Counted from the stretch's first letter, positions 8,936 through 18,549 are shown. The stretch: DNA of 64,000 nucleotides from Ruminococcus sp. (GCA_021201755.1 JAJQEI010000045.1:63040-127039); one strand, 5' to 3'. The notes: generated by a model from the sequence alone, not told the origin. Numbers and translations are program-made.

Positions 8936-11900
8936 GAAACGATATTCATAAGGTTTTGGTTATTGGCTCCGGTCCAATTATCATTGGACAAGCCGCAGAG
9001 TTTGATTATGCCGGTACACAGGCTTGCCGTGCACTGAAACAAGAAGGACTTGAAGTGGTTCTTATCAATTCTAATCCGGCAACCATCATGACTGACAAAG
9101 CGATAGCAGATAAGGTTTATATTGAACCGTTAACATTAGAAGTCGTAAAACGAATTATTCGAATTGAAAAGCCGGATAGTTTGCTTTCTACTATGGGTGG
9201 TCAGACCGGTTTGACGCTTTCCATGCAGTTGGCAGAAGAAGGCTTTTTAGAAGCAAATGGTGTAAAGCTGCTGGGTGCAGATCCCCTGACCATTCATAAG
9301 GCAGAAGATCGCCAAGCATTCAAGGACACAATGGAAAAGATTCATCAGCCGTGTATTCCATCCAAGGTTGTGGAAACGATTGACGATGCAGTAAATTTTG
9401 CAAAAGAGATTGATTATCCGGTGATTGTCCGTCCGGCATTTACCCTTGGCGGTACAGGTGGTGGCATTGCTGATAATGAAGAGATGTTGCGAGATATCGC
9501 AAAGAATGGACTTCGTCTTTCGCCAATCACACAAGTATTGATTGAAAAGTGTATTAGCGGATGGAAGGAAATTGAGTTTGAAGTCATTCGGGATCGCAAA
9601 GGCAATGTGATCACCGTCTGCTCGATGGAAAATTTTGATCCTGTTGGCGTTCATACTGGAGATAGTATTGTTATCGCACCAGCAGTGACGCTGACTGATC
9701 GAGAATATCAAATGCTTCGTACAGCGGCACTGAATATTATTTCTGAATTGAAAGTCGAGGGCGGTTGTAACTGTCAATTTGCACTACATCCTACAAGTAT
9801 GGATTATGCGGTGATTGAAGTAAATCCTAGAGTTTCTCGTTCCTCGGCACTGGCTTCAAAGGCAACCGGCTATCCGATTGCAAAGGTTGCCGCTCGAATT
9901 GCTATAGGATACACCCTAGATGAAATCATTAACCAAGTTACTGGTGAAACATATGCTTGTTTTGAGCCAACACTGGACTATGTAGTTGTTAAGTATCCAA
10001 AATGGGCATTTGACAAATTTGTATATGCAAAGCGTACTTTAGGCACGCAAATGAAAGCAACTGGTGAAGTGATGGCAATTGGCACGAGTTTTGAACAGGC
10101 TATTATGAAGGCGGTTCGTTCTACAGAACTTGGCGTGGATTCCATGAACATGAAGAAGTATGAAAAAATGTCATTGGAAGAAATTATGGAACATTTACAG
10201 GTGGTGGATGATGAACGTGCATTCCAACTATATGAAGCATTAAAGCGTGGCGTGACAGTAGAAGAACTGCATACGCTAACTATGATAGATTGTTGGTTTT
10301 TAAATAAGTTACAAAATCTGGTGGAACTGAAACAAGAAATGACAAGTGAACCGTTGACAGAAGATCTATACTTACTGGCAAAACAGTATGGTTATCTAGA
10401 TAAGACGATTGAACGAATTTCCGGAGAAAAATGTCCGACGCATCGTCATGCGGTCTATAAAATGGTTGACACCTGTGCCGGAGAATTCAAAGCGGAAACA
10501 CCTTATTTTTATTCTACGTACGATGATGAAAATGAGGCAGAAGAATTTATCGAACGTCAAAATAGCGGAAAGAAAAAGGTGATTGTATTCGGTTCAGGTC
10601 CGATTCGAATCGGACAGGGAATTGAATTTGACTATTGTTCCGTACACTGTGTTTGGACACTAAAAGAAATGGGATATGAGGCAGTTATTTGCAACAACAA
10701 CCCAGAAACCGTTTCCACGGATTTTGACACTGGCGATCGCTTATATTTTGATCCATTGACACAAGAGGATGTAGCAAATATTATCAATACAGAAAAGCCA
10801 TATGGTGTAGTCGTGCAATTTGGCGGACAAACTGCAATCAAATTGACACGCTACCTAGTCGATATGGGTGTACATATTTTGGGAACATCCGCAGATGATA
10901 TTAATGCAGCAGAGGATAGAGAATGCTTTGATGAATTACTCGGACGTTGTGGCATTCCTCGTCCGCAAGGCAAAACCGTCATGAATACGGAGGAAGCACT
11001 GAAAGCTGCAAACGAATTGGGATATCCGGTTTTGATGCGCCCATCCTATGTACTGGGTGGACAGAACATGATTATTGCACACTCTAATAAAGATATTGTG
11101 GAGTATATGGAAATCATCACCAGTCATATGATTGAAAATCCGGTACTCATTGATAAATATATGATGGGGACAGAAGTAGAAGTTGATGCCATTTGTGATG
11201 GTAAAAACTATCTGATTCCAGGCATCATGGAACACGTCGAGCGTGCAGGTGTTCACTCTGGCGACTCTATTTCCATTTATCCAGCGCAAAATCTAAGTGA
11301 AAGTGTTACGGAGACGATTGTCCGTTATACTGGATTACTTGCAAAGGAACTCCATGCGGTAGGACTCATTAACATTCAATATGTGGTTTACAATAATGAG
11401 GTTTACGTCATCGAAGTAAATCCACGTTCTTCACGAACAGTGCCGTATATCAGCAAAGTAACTGGTGTACCTATGGTTGATCTTGCTACAAAAATCATGT
11501 TAGGTGAAACCTTGAAAAGTCTCGGTTATCAGCCTGGGTTATACCCCAAGGGAAAATATGTCGCTGTCAAAGTGCCGGTATTCAGTTTTGAAAAGCTGCA
11601 AGATGTAGACACTATGCTTGGACCTGAAATGAAATCTACTGGTGAATGCTTAGGTATTGCAACCAATTTAGAAGATGCATTGCTGAAAGGTCTGATTGCT
11701 GCAGGATATGACTTGAAACGAGAGGGTGGAGTTTTGATTTCTGTACGAGATAGCGATAAACAAGAAATTATTCCAATTGCAGACAAGCTATCTCGTATGG
11801 GATTTGAACTATATGGCACAAACGGTACGGCAGCGGTTTTGAATCATAATATGATTGCCACAAATCTCGTTAAAAAAATTTCGGACGGTAAACCAAACAC

Positions 11901-12117
11901 CATTACACTTCTGGAAAGTGGAAAGATTCATTATATGATTTCTACTTCAGAAAAAGGTCGTCTACCGGCAAGGGACAGTGTGAAAATGCGTCGGAAATCG
12001 GTAGAACGTTCGATTTGTTGTTTGACGGCAATTGATACAGCATCTGCTCTTGCCAATGTATTAGAATCTGGCAGAAGCATTGACGATGTGGAAATGATAG
12101 ATATTACAAAAATCTAA
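8926..12117 (+). CDS. carB: Carbamoyl-phosphate synthase large subunit
   Basis: CarB makes carbamoyl phosphate from bicarbonate, ammonia and two ATP. Its 1063 aa hold two homologous halves, each opening with a VxGSGPI(R)IGQ(G)xEFDY nucleotide-binding start (about residues 12 and 550) and an ATP-grasp domain. The last 120 residues are the MGS-like allosteric domain, which ends with a GRLPARDS-type segment. The ATG lies inside the end of carA with a good AGGAG site. Because pyrR leads this operon, this carAB copy is expected to be controlled by pyrimidine supply; whether arginine-specific copies exist elsewhere is not visible. Confidence 0.96.
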   Translation: MPLRNDIHKVLVIGSGPIIIGQAAEFDYAGTQACRALKQEGLEVVLINSNPATIMTDKAIADKVYIEPLTLEVVKRIIRIEKPDSLLSTMGGQTGLTLSMQLAEEGFLEANGVKLLGADPLTIHKAEDRQAFKDTMEKIHQPCIPSKVVETIDDAVNFAKEIDYPVIVRPAFTLGGTGGGIADNEEMLRDIAKNGLRLSPITQVLIEKCISGWKEIEFEVIRDRKGNVITVCSMENFDPVGVHTGDSIVIAPAVTLTDREYQMLRTAALNIISELKVEGGCNCQFALHPTSMDYAVIEVNPRVSRSSALASKATGYPIAKVAARIAIGYTLDEIINQVTGETYACFEPTLDYVVVKYPKWAFDKFVYAKRTLGTQMKATGEVMAIGTSFEQAIMKAVRSTELGVDSMNMKKYEKMSLEEIMEHLQVVDDERAFQLYEALKRGVTVEELHTLTMIDCWFLNKLQNLVELKQEMTSEPLTEDLYLLAKQYGYLDKTIERISGEKCPTHRHAVYKMVDTCAGEFKAETPYFYSTYDDENEAEEFIERQNSGKKKVIVFGSGPIRIGQGIEFDYCSVHCVWTLKEMGYEAVICNNNPETVSTDFDTGDRLYFDPLTQEDVANIINTEKPYGVVVQFGGQTAIKLTRYLVDMGVHILGTSADDINAAEDRECFDELLGRCGIPRPQGKTVMNTEEALKAANELGYPVLMRPSYVLGGQNMIIAHSNKDIVEYMEIITSHMIENPVLIDKYMMGTEVEVDAICDGKNYLIPGIMEHVERAGVHSGDSISIYPAQNLSESVTETIVRYTGLLAKELHAVGLINIQYVVYNNEVYVIEVNPRSSRTVPYISKVTGVPMVDLATKIMLGETLKSLGYQPGLYPKGKYVAVKVPVFSFEKLQDVDTMLGPEMKSTGECLGIATNLEDALLKGLIAAGYDLKREGGVLISVRDSDKQEIIPIADKLSRMGFELYGTNGTAAVLNHNMIATNLVKKISDGKPNTITLLESGKIHYMISTSEKGRLPARDSVKMRRKSVERSICCLTAIDTASALANVLESGRSIDDVEMIDITKI

Positions 12118-12172
12118 ATCCGCAGCGGACGGGAGGGATCTTGCCCGCTGTTTGAGAAAGGAGTTGATGTGT

Positions 12173-12943
12173 ATGGCATATCAACAAATACTTGCACCGA
12201 TTCTACAAAAAGAGACGTTGGCGAAGCGCATTTTTCGCTTTGTTGTATTCGGCGCACCTTTGGCAGAAGTTGCTCAGCCAGGACAGTTTGTGCATATTTT
12301 GCCGCCAATGTCTACCTTGCGTCGTCCGATTTCAATATGTGAAATCGATAAAAAGCAAGGAACACTGACGCTTGTATTTGAAATAAAAGGAGAGGGAACT
12401 CGTGCGCTTTCTCAATTGAATCCGGGAGATACCATGAATATTTTAGGACCATTGGGACACGGATTTACACTTTTGCCTGAGGCGGAACACGTTGTACTTG
12501 TAGGCGGTGGTATTGGAAATCCGCCGATGTTGTCCTTGACGAATTTTTACGGAAAACGTGCCACAGCTATTTGTGGATTCCATTCCGCTAATATTGTGAT
12601 GTTACAGTCTGAATTTCAAAGTACCGGTGCAAAAACGATACTCTGCACAGATGATGGCACTGTCGGTAGAAAGGGATTGGTAATACAGCCACTCCAAGAA
12701 ATTTTAGAATCACAGAAAGTGGATATGATTTACGCTTGTGGTCCTCATATCATGTTAAAATGCACAGCTCATGCTGCACAAGTATTTGACGTACCTTGTG
12801 AAGTATCGTTGGAAGAACGTATGGGCTGTGGAATTGGTGCGTGTCTGGTTTGTGCCTGCGAATTGGAACAAAACGGCGAAAAACGGACGGGACACGTCTG
12901 CAAGGATGGTCCCGTATTTCGAGCAGAGGAGGTGGTTTGGTAA
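12173..12943 (+). CDS. pyrK: Dihydroorotate dehydrogenase B electron-transfer subunit
   Basis: PyrK carries FAD and a 2Fe-2S cluster and passes electrons from PyrD to NAD+. The 256-aa protein contains RRPISI (FAD binding), LVGGGIGNPP (NAD binding) and a C-terminal cysteine cluster GCGIGACLVC ... HVCKDGPVF. Start choice: AAAGGAG at 12157-12163 is nine bases from the ATG at 12173, better than TTG12152 or ATG12167, and gives the usual length. The 34 bp after carB contain a small GC-rich inverted repeat (CAGCGG/CCGCTG) without a T-tract. The stop overlaps the pyrD start. Confidence 0.94.
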   Translation: MAYQQILAPILQKETLAKRIFRFVVFGAPLAEVAQPGQFVHILPPMSTLRRPISICEIDKKQGTLTLVFEIKGEGTRALSQLNPGDTMNILGPLGHGFTLLPEAEHVVLVGGGIGNPPMLSLTNFYGKRATAICGFHSANIVMLQSEFQSTGAKTILCTDDGTVGRKGLVIQPLQEILESQKVDMIYACGPHIMLKCTAHAAQVFDVPCEVSLEERMGCGIGACLVCACELEQNGEKRTGHVCKDGPVFRAEEVVW

Positions 12944-13854
12944 TGGCTGATTTATCTGTAAATATTGCTGGTGTTGAATTTAAAAATCCAGTCATTCCGG
13001 CATCTGGAGTGTTTGGTTATGGCAGAGAATATGAACAGTTATTTCCGCTTTCTGCATTAGGTGGTATTGCTACAAAGGGTACAACTGGACAACAGCGTTT
13101 AGGCAATCCAGCTCCTCGCATTGCAGAGACGCCGAGCGGTATACTAAATTCTGTAGGGCTACAAAATCCAGGCATTGATGCGTTTTTAGAACGAGAACTA
13201 CCGAACTTGTTGACAAAGGACACGGTGATTCTTGCTAATATTGCTGGTTCTACTGTAGAAGAGTGCGTTTCTGTTGCAGAAAAACTGAATGATACGAATG
13301 TGCATATGATTGAATTGAATATCTCTTGTCCGAATGTAAAACAAGGTGGTGCAGCGTTTGGCGTACACTGTGAGAGTGCAGAAGCGGTGACGGCAGCAGT
13401 GCGGAAAACAACGAATAAGCCTCTTATTGTAAAGCTTTCGCCAAATGTCACAAGTATTACTGAAATTGCAAAAGCGGTGGAATTTGCTGGCGCAGATGCA
13501 GTATCGCTTATCAATACACTTTTAGGGATGCGTATTAATATTGAAACCAAACGACCAATTTTACACAACAATGTAGGAGGTATGTCTGGACCTGCAATTT
13601 TTCCACTGGCAGTACGTATGGTATGGCAAACGAGTGAAGCTATATCGATTCCAATAATAGGAATTGGCGGCATTTCCACTGGTGCAGACGCCATTGAAAT
13701 GATGATGGCGGGTGCTAGTGCAGTACAGGTTGGCGCAACAATTTTTACGGATCCTTATGCGCCGATTCACATTATAGAAGAAATGAACGATTGGTTGGAT
13801 ATGCATAATATTTCCTCCATAAAAGAGATTATTGGAACAGTGCAGCCTTGGTAG
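12943..13854 (+). CDS. pyrD: Dihydroorotate dehydrogenase (NAD+), catalytic subunit
   Basis: Class 1B dihydroorotate dehydrogenase oxidises dihydroorotate to orotate with FMN and is an obligate partner of PyrK. The 303-aa product has the NISCPNVKQGG segment with the catalytic cysteine, NTLLGM and a C-terminal GIGGI phosphate/FMN loop. The start ATG shares its A with the pyrK TAA (TAATG) and is preceded by GAGGAGGTGG. The frame runs open back to 12841, but that extension lies inside pyrK and is not credible. It completes the fourth pathway step in this operon. Confidence 0.95.
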   Translation: MADLSVNIAGVEFKNPVIPASGVFGYGREYEQLFPLSALGGIATKGTTGQQRLGNPAPRIAETPSGILNSVGLQNPGIDAFLERELPNLLTKDTVILANIAGSTVEECVSVAEKLNDTNVHMIELNISCPNVKQGGAAFGVHCESAEAVTAAVRKTTNKPLIVKLSPNVTSITEIAKAVEFAGADAVSLINTLLGMRINIETKRPILHNNVGGMSGPAIFPLAVRMVWQTSEAISIPIIGIGGISTGADAIEMMMAGASAVQVGATIFTDPYAPIHIIEEMNDWLDMHNISSIKEIIGTVQPW

Positions 13855-13873
13855 AAAACAGGAGAGTTAGTAT

Positions 13874-14299
13874 ATGATCATTATGGCAATTGATTTTGGA
13901 GAAACAAGAACTGGAATTGCTGTCTGTGACAAATGGGAGAATATGGCTAGTCCAGTTCGGATTATCAACGAACGGAATGACGAGCAGCGGCTTATAAAAA
14001 CAGCAGCTGCTGCCAAAGAGTTTCAGGCAGAACTGCTGTTAGTTGGGTATCCGAAGAACATGAATAATACTGTTGGCGAAAAAGCGAAACGCTGTCAAGA
14101 TTTTGCAGAAAAGCTGCACGAGCGCACGGGTATTTCCGTGAAACTTTGGGACGAGCGTTGTACCACAATTTCAGCACACATATGCATGAACGATACAAAT
14201 ACCCGTGGGAAAAAGCGAAAAGAAAAACTAGATGCAGTTGCGGCAGCCATTTTGCTGGAAAGTTATCTGGGTTATCGAAAAAATCAGCTTACCAAATGA
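13874..14299 (+). CDS. ruvX: Holliday junction resolvase-like / pre-16S rRNA nuclease YqgF
   Basis: RNase H-fold nuclease of the YqgF/RuvX family, implicated in 16S rRNA 5' end maturation. The 141-aa product has the family motifs DFGETRTGIAVCD at the N-terminus (catalytic Asp), LLVGYPKNMN mid-protein and a C-terminal WDERCTT followed by DAVAAAILLE. It follows pyrD by 19 bp with an AGGAGAG site, so it is probably the last gene of the pyr transcript. Its end overlaps a small convergent gene by 11 bp. Confidence 0.92.
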   Translation: MIIMAIDFGETRTGIAVCDKWENMASPVRIINERNDEQRLIKTAAAAKEFQAELLLVGYPKNMNNTVGEKAKRCQDFAEKLHERTGISVKLWDERCTTISAHICMNDTNTRGKKRKEKLDAVAAAILLESYLGYRKNQLTK

Positions 14300-14462
14300 G
14301 AGCTGAAATGTCGTCGAGGACACAGCCGGCTGCTTTGATTGCTTTGCCGGCATTTTTCTTAATATCGTGTTTTTGCTTTGACGTAGCTTTTGACATCATA
14401 TAGCAAGCACCTCCAACTGCAGCACCAACTGTAATGCCACTGATCGCGGTTTTTATCGACAT
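14289..14462 (-). CDS. Small membrane-associated protein, YtxH-like (57 aa)
   Basis: A 57-aa frame with an ideal ribosome-binding site (AAGGAG, nine bases before ATG14462) on the minus strand. Residues 5-22 are hydrophobic and Gly/Ala-rich (TAISGITVGAAVGGACYM), enough for one membrane helix. The rest is Lys-rich and amphipathic, beginning SKATSKQKHDIKKNAGK. This architecture resembles small YtxH-domain proteins of Firmicutes, but no specific motif is decisive. It converges on ruvX with an 11-bp overlap. An inverted repeat ACGGCA/TGCCGT sits just upstream of its ribosome-binding site (14481-14495). Confidence 0.65.
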   Translation of the reverse strand: MSIKTAISGITVGAAVGGACYMMSKATSKQKHDIKKNAGKAIKAAGCVLDDISALIW

Positions 14463-14600
14463 AAAAATCCACTCCTTTTTGACGGCATATTGCCGTTTTG
14501 AATTTTGAGAATCTATGTTGCTAAGATTCCGATTCTAGTATGTGAAAAGCAAGTAGATTTTATGCGAAGTAAAATAGTAAGAAAGAAAAGGATTTTGAAA

Positions 14601-15137
14601 ATGAATGTACAATTGAATATTGTATTGGTAGAACCGCAAATTCCGCAAAATACTGGAAATATTGCAAGAACCTGTGCTGTCACCGGCGCACGGCTGCATC
14701 TGATTGAACCGTTGGGGTTCACTGTGACAGATAAACATTTAAAGCGTGCAGGATTGGACTATTGGGATAAGTTGGATATTACATACTATGCAAATTTAGA
14801 GGAATTTTTTTCAAAAAATAAAAATGGAGCATATTTCTATTTTACTACAAAAGGTCGGCACATACATAGTGATGTATCGTATCCGCAAGAAAAATCTGTC
14901 TATCTTGTCTTTGGACGAGAAGACAAGGGATTAGACGAAACGTTGCTTTATCATCACCCGAATGAATGTGTTCGAATTCCTATGCGGAATACGCTGCGGA
15001 GTTTAAACCTTTCCAATCCCGTTGCGATTGCTACATATGAAGTATTGCGACAGTGGGACTATCCAAACCTATCTGGTGAAGGAAATCTAACGAAGTACGA
15101 TTGGGGGGACGCCTTAGAATTCGATACCGATTCTTGA
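14601..15137 (+). CDS. trmL: tRNA (cytidine/uridine34-2'-O)-methyltransferase TrmL
   Basis: SPOUT-class enzyme that 2'-O-methylates the wobble base of tRNA-Leu. Motifs are LVEPQIPQNTGNIART at the N-terminus, LVFGREDKGL in the middle and IPMRNTLRSLNLSNPVAI forming the C-terminal knot. The frame extends to 14505, but GAAAAGGA at 14585-14592 and the conserved N-terminus fix ATG14601 (178 aa). It has about 15-20 more C-terminal residues than typical. The 138 bp before it contain the divergent promoter region shared with the 57-aa gene. The 3' end overlaps the converging cobO by 24 bp. Confidence 0.92.
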   Translation: MNVQLNIVLVEPQIPQNTGNIARTCAVTGARLHLIEPLGFTVTDKHLKRAGLDYWDKLDITYYANLEEFFSKNKNGAYFYFTTKGRHIHSDVSYPQEKSVYLVFGREDKGLDETLLYHHPNECVRIPMRNTLRSLNLSNPVAIATYEVLRQWDYPNLSGEGNLTKYDWGDALEFDTDS

Positions 15138-15649
15138 CGGAATACCTTTGGTATATGGATGTTTTTCTTCTTTCATTTCTGTAATATAATCGGCTTTTTG
15201 CCGAATGGCATTACTGGCACTGCGACCAGTCAAAACGATCTTTATCCCCTCTGGCTTGTGTTCCAAAAAGTCGAGCAACAGAGATTCTGGCAAAAAATGC
15301 TCCTGTATACATGGCAGGATTTCATCTAGAATCAACAGTTGATATGATTCTTGTTGTACCTGCGCTACGGCTTTTTGAAATGTAGCGGTGTACCAATCTG
15401 CCGCACATTTTTTTCCGATTTTGTCATATGAAACGTAAACTTCACTTCTGGGTAGCTTTCCCAAAGTGTAATATTGTTCAATTTTTTCAAGACAAATCGT
15501 TCGCCGGAATCATCACGTTTCAGAAACTGTAGAATCATCACACATCCTTCTTGTCCTAAGCAGCGCAATGCTAAACCCATTGCAGCAGTTGTCTTGCCTT
15601 TATCATTTCCACAATACACATGGATCAATCCATATCCGTTCATTTTCAT
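15114..15649 (-). pseudogene. cobO: Cob(I)yrinic acid a,c-diamide adenosyltransferase, split by a -1 shift at an A7 run
   Basis: ATP:corrinoid adenosyltransferase (CobO/BtuR type), which makes the Co-C bond of adenosylcobalamin. The first frame (15649 downward) has the P-loop HVYCGNDKGKTTAAMGLALR and VKFTFHMTKSEK. The second frame (to 15114) continues with CAADWYTATFQKA, the Walker B-like LLILDEI and the family ending KHPYTKGIPSRIGIEF. The frames join in register only if one base is re-read at the A7 run complementary to 15408-15414. Together they give about 178 aa, the normal length. The site has the slippery form A AAA AAU, so frameshifting or transcript slippage is possible; otherwise it is a mutation or sequencing error. 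Confidence 0.82.
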
Positions 15650-15655
15650 CTTCTC

Positions 15656-16342
15656 CTAACGTAACAGTACTTCACGGCAGGTGCCGTAAAAAATATCAGA
15701 TTTTCCGCTGATTTTGTTGAAAAAGCATTCTAAATCCGACCAATTATTTTTTCCGTCCATTTCATAGCTATGTCCCCATATGCAAAAAATCTGAGGTTCT
15801 TTTGGGTGCATTTGTAAAAATCTATCTGTAAGTGCAAAAATTTGTGGATCGTCATAACGACAGGTAGGTTGAAATTCTAACAAGTTAAATTGCTCAGAAA
15901 AGGCGTGCGTATCATTAACACCACGACCGTACCGTAACCCATATTTTTGTACCATTTGCAGAACAGTTTCATTATAGACGCCATACGCATAAGATATACC
16001 AACCGGTTTTTCTCCAAAAATTTTCGTAATTGCGGCGACATCTTCGCCGATTTCTTCTTCTAGTTCCTTTGGCGAAAGTGTTGTCAAATTTTGATGTAGC
16101 TTTCCATGGACTGCCACTTCTTGCCCTTGATAGCAAGATGCATATGTTTCCAAGTCCAAACGGTGTACTTCTAATTTATTTTGATATATTCACGAACCAT
16201 TTTGGCTATTGAGTCCCGTATTGACATGAAATGTAGCTTTCAGACCATATTGCTGCAACAGTTCTAACAAATGTAAATCTTGTTCGTTCCCATCATCAAA
16301 ACTAAATGTAATTGCTTTTTGATAGTGATTTCTCCAATTCAA
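15656..16342 (-). pseudogene. Polysaccharide deacetylase interrupted by an in-frame TGA
   Basis: NodB-fold deacetylase that removes acetyl groups from cell-wall or other polysaccharides. The N-terminal part has the metal-site motif FSFDDG and KATFHVNTG. The rest has EVAVHGKLHQ (the HxxxH-type metal ligands), GISYAYGVYN and a C-terminal IWGHSYE. Both parts are in the same frame, separated by TGA at 16190-16192 within NGS-stop-IYQNKLEVHRL. A TTG at 16342 behind an AGGAGG site is a better start than ATG16372. It lies directly downstream of cobO's start on the same strand and diverges from the CDF gene. Confidence 0.8.
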
Positions 16343-16402
16343 AATTTTTTCCTCCTGTTTTTTAGATGACATTACCCCTTTTTTAGATTAGGAGTTGGTT
16401 TC

Positions 16403-17569
16403 ATGATTCGTTTTTTATTACGCAAATGGATTCCAGATAGCGATAATATCAAAGATCCGATTGTTCGAAAAGCATATGGTACTTGCAGTAGTATTATTGG
16501 AATTTGCTGTAACCTACTACTTTTTTTTATCAAGTATCTTGCCGGTGTATTGTCCGGTTCGATTGCCATTATTTCTGATGCGTTTAATAATCTATCCGAT
16601 TGTGCCACTTGTTTTATCACCATATTCGGCTACAAGTTGGCAGCAAAGCCTGCCGACAAGGGACACCCATTTGGTTATGGGCGTATGGAATATTTTACTT
16701 CTCTCATTATGGCAGTAATTATCGCTCTTGTTGGTTTTGAACTGTTACGAAATAGCATCGAAAAGTTAATTCACCAAGAAACAATTACTTTTCAATTTCT
16801 ATCTCTGATTATTTTGCTTCTTTCTATTGGCGTTAAACTGTGGATGATGCATTTCAATACTGTTTTGGGTGATAAAATTCATGCTTCCACTTTGCTTGCT
16901 GTTGCAAAGGACAGCCGCAATGATGTAATCGCAACAACCGCTACAATTTTTGCGTTAATCTCTTCGTTGGTTACAGATTTTCCAGTAGATGGAATTATTG
17001 GTATTCTCGTATCCCTGCTTATATTAAAGTCTGCGTTTGATATTTTGCGAGACGCAGTGAATGATTTGTTAGGAAAACCGGCAGATTCGGAAGTGGTAAA
17101 AGAAATCCGTACTCGAATTTTGTCGCATTTTAGAATTGAGGGAATACACGATTTGGTACTCCACGATTATGGACCTGGAAAAATACTCGGAAGCTGTCAC
17201 GTAGAAGTGCAAGCTGATGCAAATCTTGTGCAAATTCATTCGGTAGTAGATTCTATTGAACGTGAAATCTATAACAGTATGCATATCCTGATGACAATAC
17301 ACATAGATCCAATGGAATTCGATAATGAAGAAGTGCAAGCGTATAAAGAGCAGATGGAATCTATTATTCACAAGCTAGACAACAGTTTTAGTTTACACGA
17401 TTTTTGCTTGGTATGTGGTACAAGTACAAAGCGATTGGTATTTGATCTAGTTGTTCCTTTTTCCTGCGATTATGATGATGCGGAACTCGAAACTATAATT
17501 CAAATAGAATTACAGAGAGAAGACCCAACTTGTACTGCAACAATTTTATTTGATCGTGATTATACTTAA
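16403..17569 (+). CDS. Cation diffusion facilitator family transporter
   Basis: CDF-type divalent metal/proton antiporter (Zn2+, Fe2+, Mn2+ or Co2+ exporter; specificity not readable). The 388-aa product has about six membrane segments in the first 220 residues, the metal-site motif SDAFNNLSD in TM2, the HPFGYGRMEY loop and a second site AVAKDSRNDV in TM5. A cytoplasmic ferredoxin-like domain of about 90 residues follows, then about 80 extra C-terminal residues. The AGGAG site precedes ATG16403, which leaves a gap of only about 60 bp to the divergent deacetylase start. Confidence 0.9.
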   Translation: MIRFLLRKWIPDSDNIKDPIVRKAYGTCSSIIGICCNLLLFFIKYLAGVLSGSIAIISDAFNNLSDCATCFITIFGYKLAAKPADKGHPFGYGRMEYFTSLIMAVIIALVGFELLRNSIEKLIHQETITFQFLSLIILLLSIGVKLWMMHFNTVLGDKIHASTLLAVAKDSRNDVIATTATIFALISSLVTDFPVDGIIGILVSLLILKSAFDILRDAVNDLLGKPADSEVVKEIRTRILSHFRIEGIHDLVLHDYGPGKILGSCHVEVQADANLVQIHSVVDSIEREIYNSMHILMTIHIDPMEFDNEEVQAYKEQMESIIHKLDNSFSLHDFCLVCGTSTKRLVFDLVVPFSCDYDDAELETIIQIELQREDPTCTATILFDRDYT

Positions 17570-17729
17570 TTATATCATGAGACAGAGTAATTGTCAATTT
17601 CGAAATAATATTTTTTTAAAGGCAAAAAACATGAATTAAATATTTCTTCGATATTTATCTTTAATAAAAAATATACTATTTATAGTTTATGATGACTTCT
17701 AAAAACTTCTGAAATGCCATGGAAAAACA

Positions 17730-17758
17730 CTTGCATTTTTTCCAAAGGTGTGATATAA
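17730..17758 (+). promoter_or_regulatory. Promoter of the cyclophilin gene
   Basis: A poor -35 (TTGCAT, 17730-17735), 17-bp spacer and a perfect extended -10 (TGATATAAT, hexamer 17753-17758). The -10 region is nearly identical to that of the pyr promoter at 4804-4814. The rest of 17570-17834 is A/T-rich and holds nothing else I can support. Confidence 0.65.
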
Positions 17759-17834
17759 TAAAAAAACAATCAGCTGAAAGAATGATATCAAAAGCTTTTG
17801 GCAAATTTCTTTGAAGTGGAAAGGGAAAACAATT

Positions 17835-18524
17835 ATGAAACGGAATCTTTTGAAATGTCTGGCATTTTCGGTAAGTGCTGTTATGTTGGCAGGTGTTATA
17901 ACTGGATGTGGCGATGAGAGCTCTGAAGAAATAAAAGCAAATACAAGCAGTAGCGGTGAAAGCTCTGACGAAACGGAAGTGACTACAAGTAATGATGACA
18001 ATATTATTGTAATTACGCTTTATCCGGATTATGCGCCAATTACTTGCGAGAATTTTGAAAACTTGGTGGAAGAAGGTTTTTATGATGGTCTGACTTTCCA
18101 TCGAGTTGTAGAGGATTTTATGGCGCAGGGTGGTGATCCCAACGGAGATGGTACTGGTGGAAGTGATGAAACCATTACAGGTGAGTTTGCGGAAAATGGA
18201 ATCGAAAATGACTTGTCTCACACAAGAGGCATTGTATCCATGGCACGTTCAACAGATTATAACAGTGCTTCTAGCCAGTTTTTCATTTGTTATACTGATG
18301 ACTGTATATTCTTAGATGGTAGTTATGCTGCTTTTGGAGAGGTGACAGAGGGCATGGATGTTGTCGATTCCTTTTTAGAGGTTTCTCGTTCTTTGAATTC
18401 CGGCGGAGAAGTTGCTGTTCCGGATAATGATATTATTATTGAATCGGCTGTCATGATTGAGGATGACGAAGACGGGAATCCACGTGTTCAATTGATGATG
18501 AACGATTTCCTAGACGAAGACTAA
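17835..18524 (+). CDS. Lipoprotein peptidyl-prolyl cis-trans isomerase, cyclophilin type
   Basis: Extracytoplasmic cyclophilin that speeds proline isomerisation during folding of secreted proteins. The 229-aa product starts with a lipoprotein signal peptide and lipobox ITGC (about residue 25), then a Ser/Glu-rich spacer of about 30 residues. The cyclophilin fold follows with FHRVVEDFMAQGGDP, GIVSMARS, SSQFFI and YAAFGEV, all typical active-site segments. A TTG start at 17811 is possible, but GGAAAGGG at 17818-17825 serves ATG17835. The gene has its own promoter and precedes the murD leader hairpin. Confidence 0.93.
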   Translation: MKRNLLKCLAFSVSAVMLAGVITGCGDESSEEIKANTSSSGESSDETEVTTSNDDNIIVITLYPDYAPITCENFENLVEEGFYDGLTFHRVVEDFMAQGGDPNGDGTGGSDETITGEFAENGIENDLSHTRGIVSMARSTDYNSASSQFFICYTDDCIFLDGSYAAFGEVTEGMDVVDSFLEVSRSLNSGGEVAVPDNDIIIESAVMIEDDEDGNPRVQLMMNDFLDED

Positions 18525-18549
18525 TTTATTATAATTAAAAACAGACGTT

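Noticed and set aside
12118..12150. GC-rich inverted repeat between carB and pyrK as a terminator
   Set aside because: The stem is only about six base pairs and no T-tract follows, so operon continuity is more likely.
13017..13694. 225-codon minus-strand frame inside pyrD
   Set aside because: It is fully covered by pyrD, has no start signal and shows no domain.
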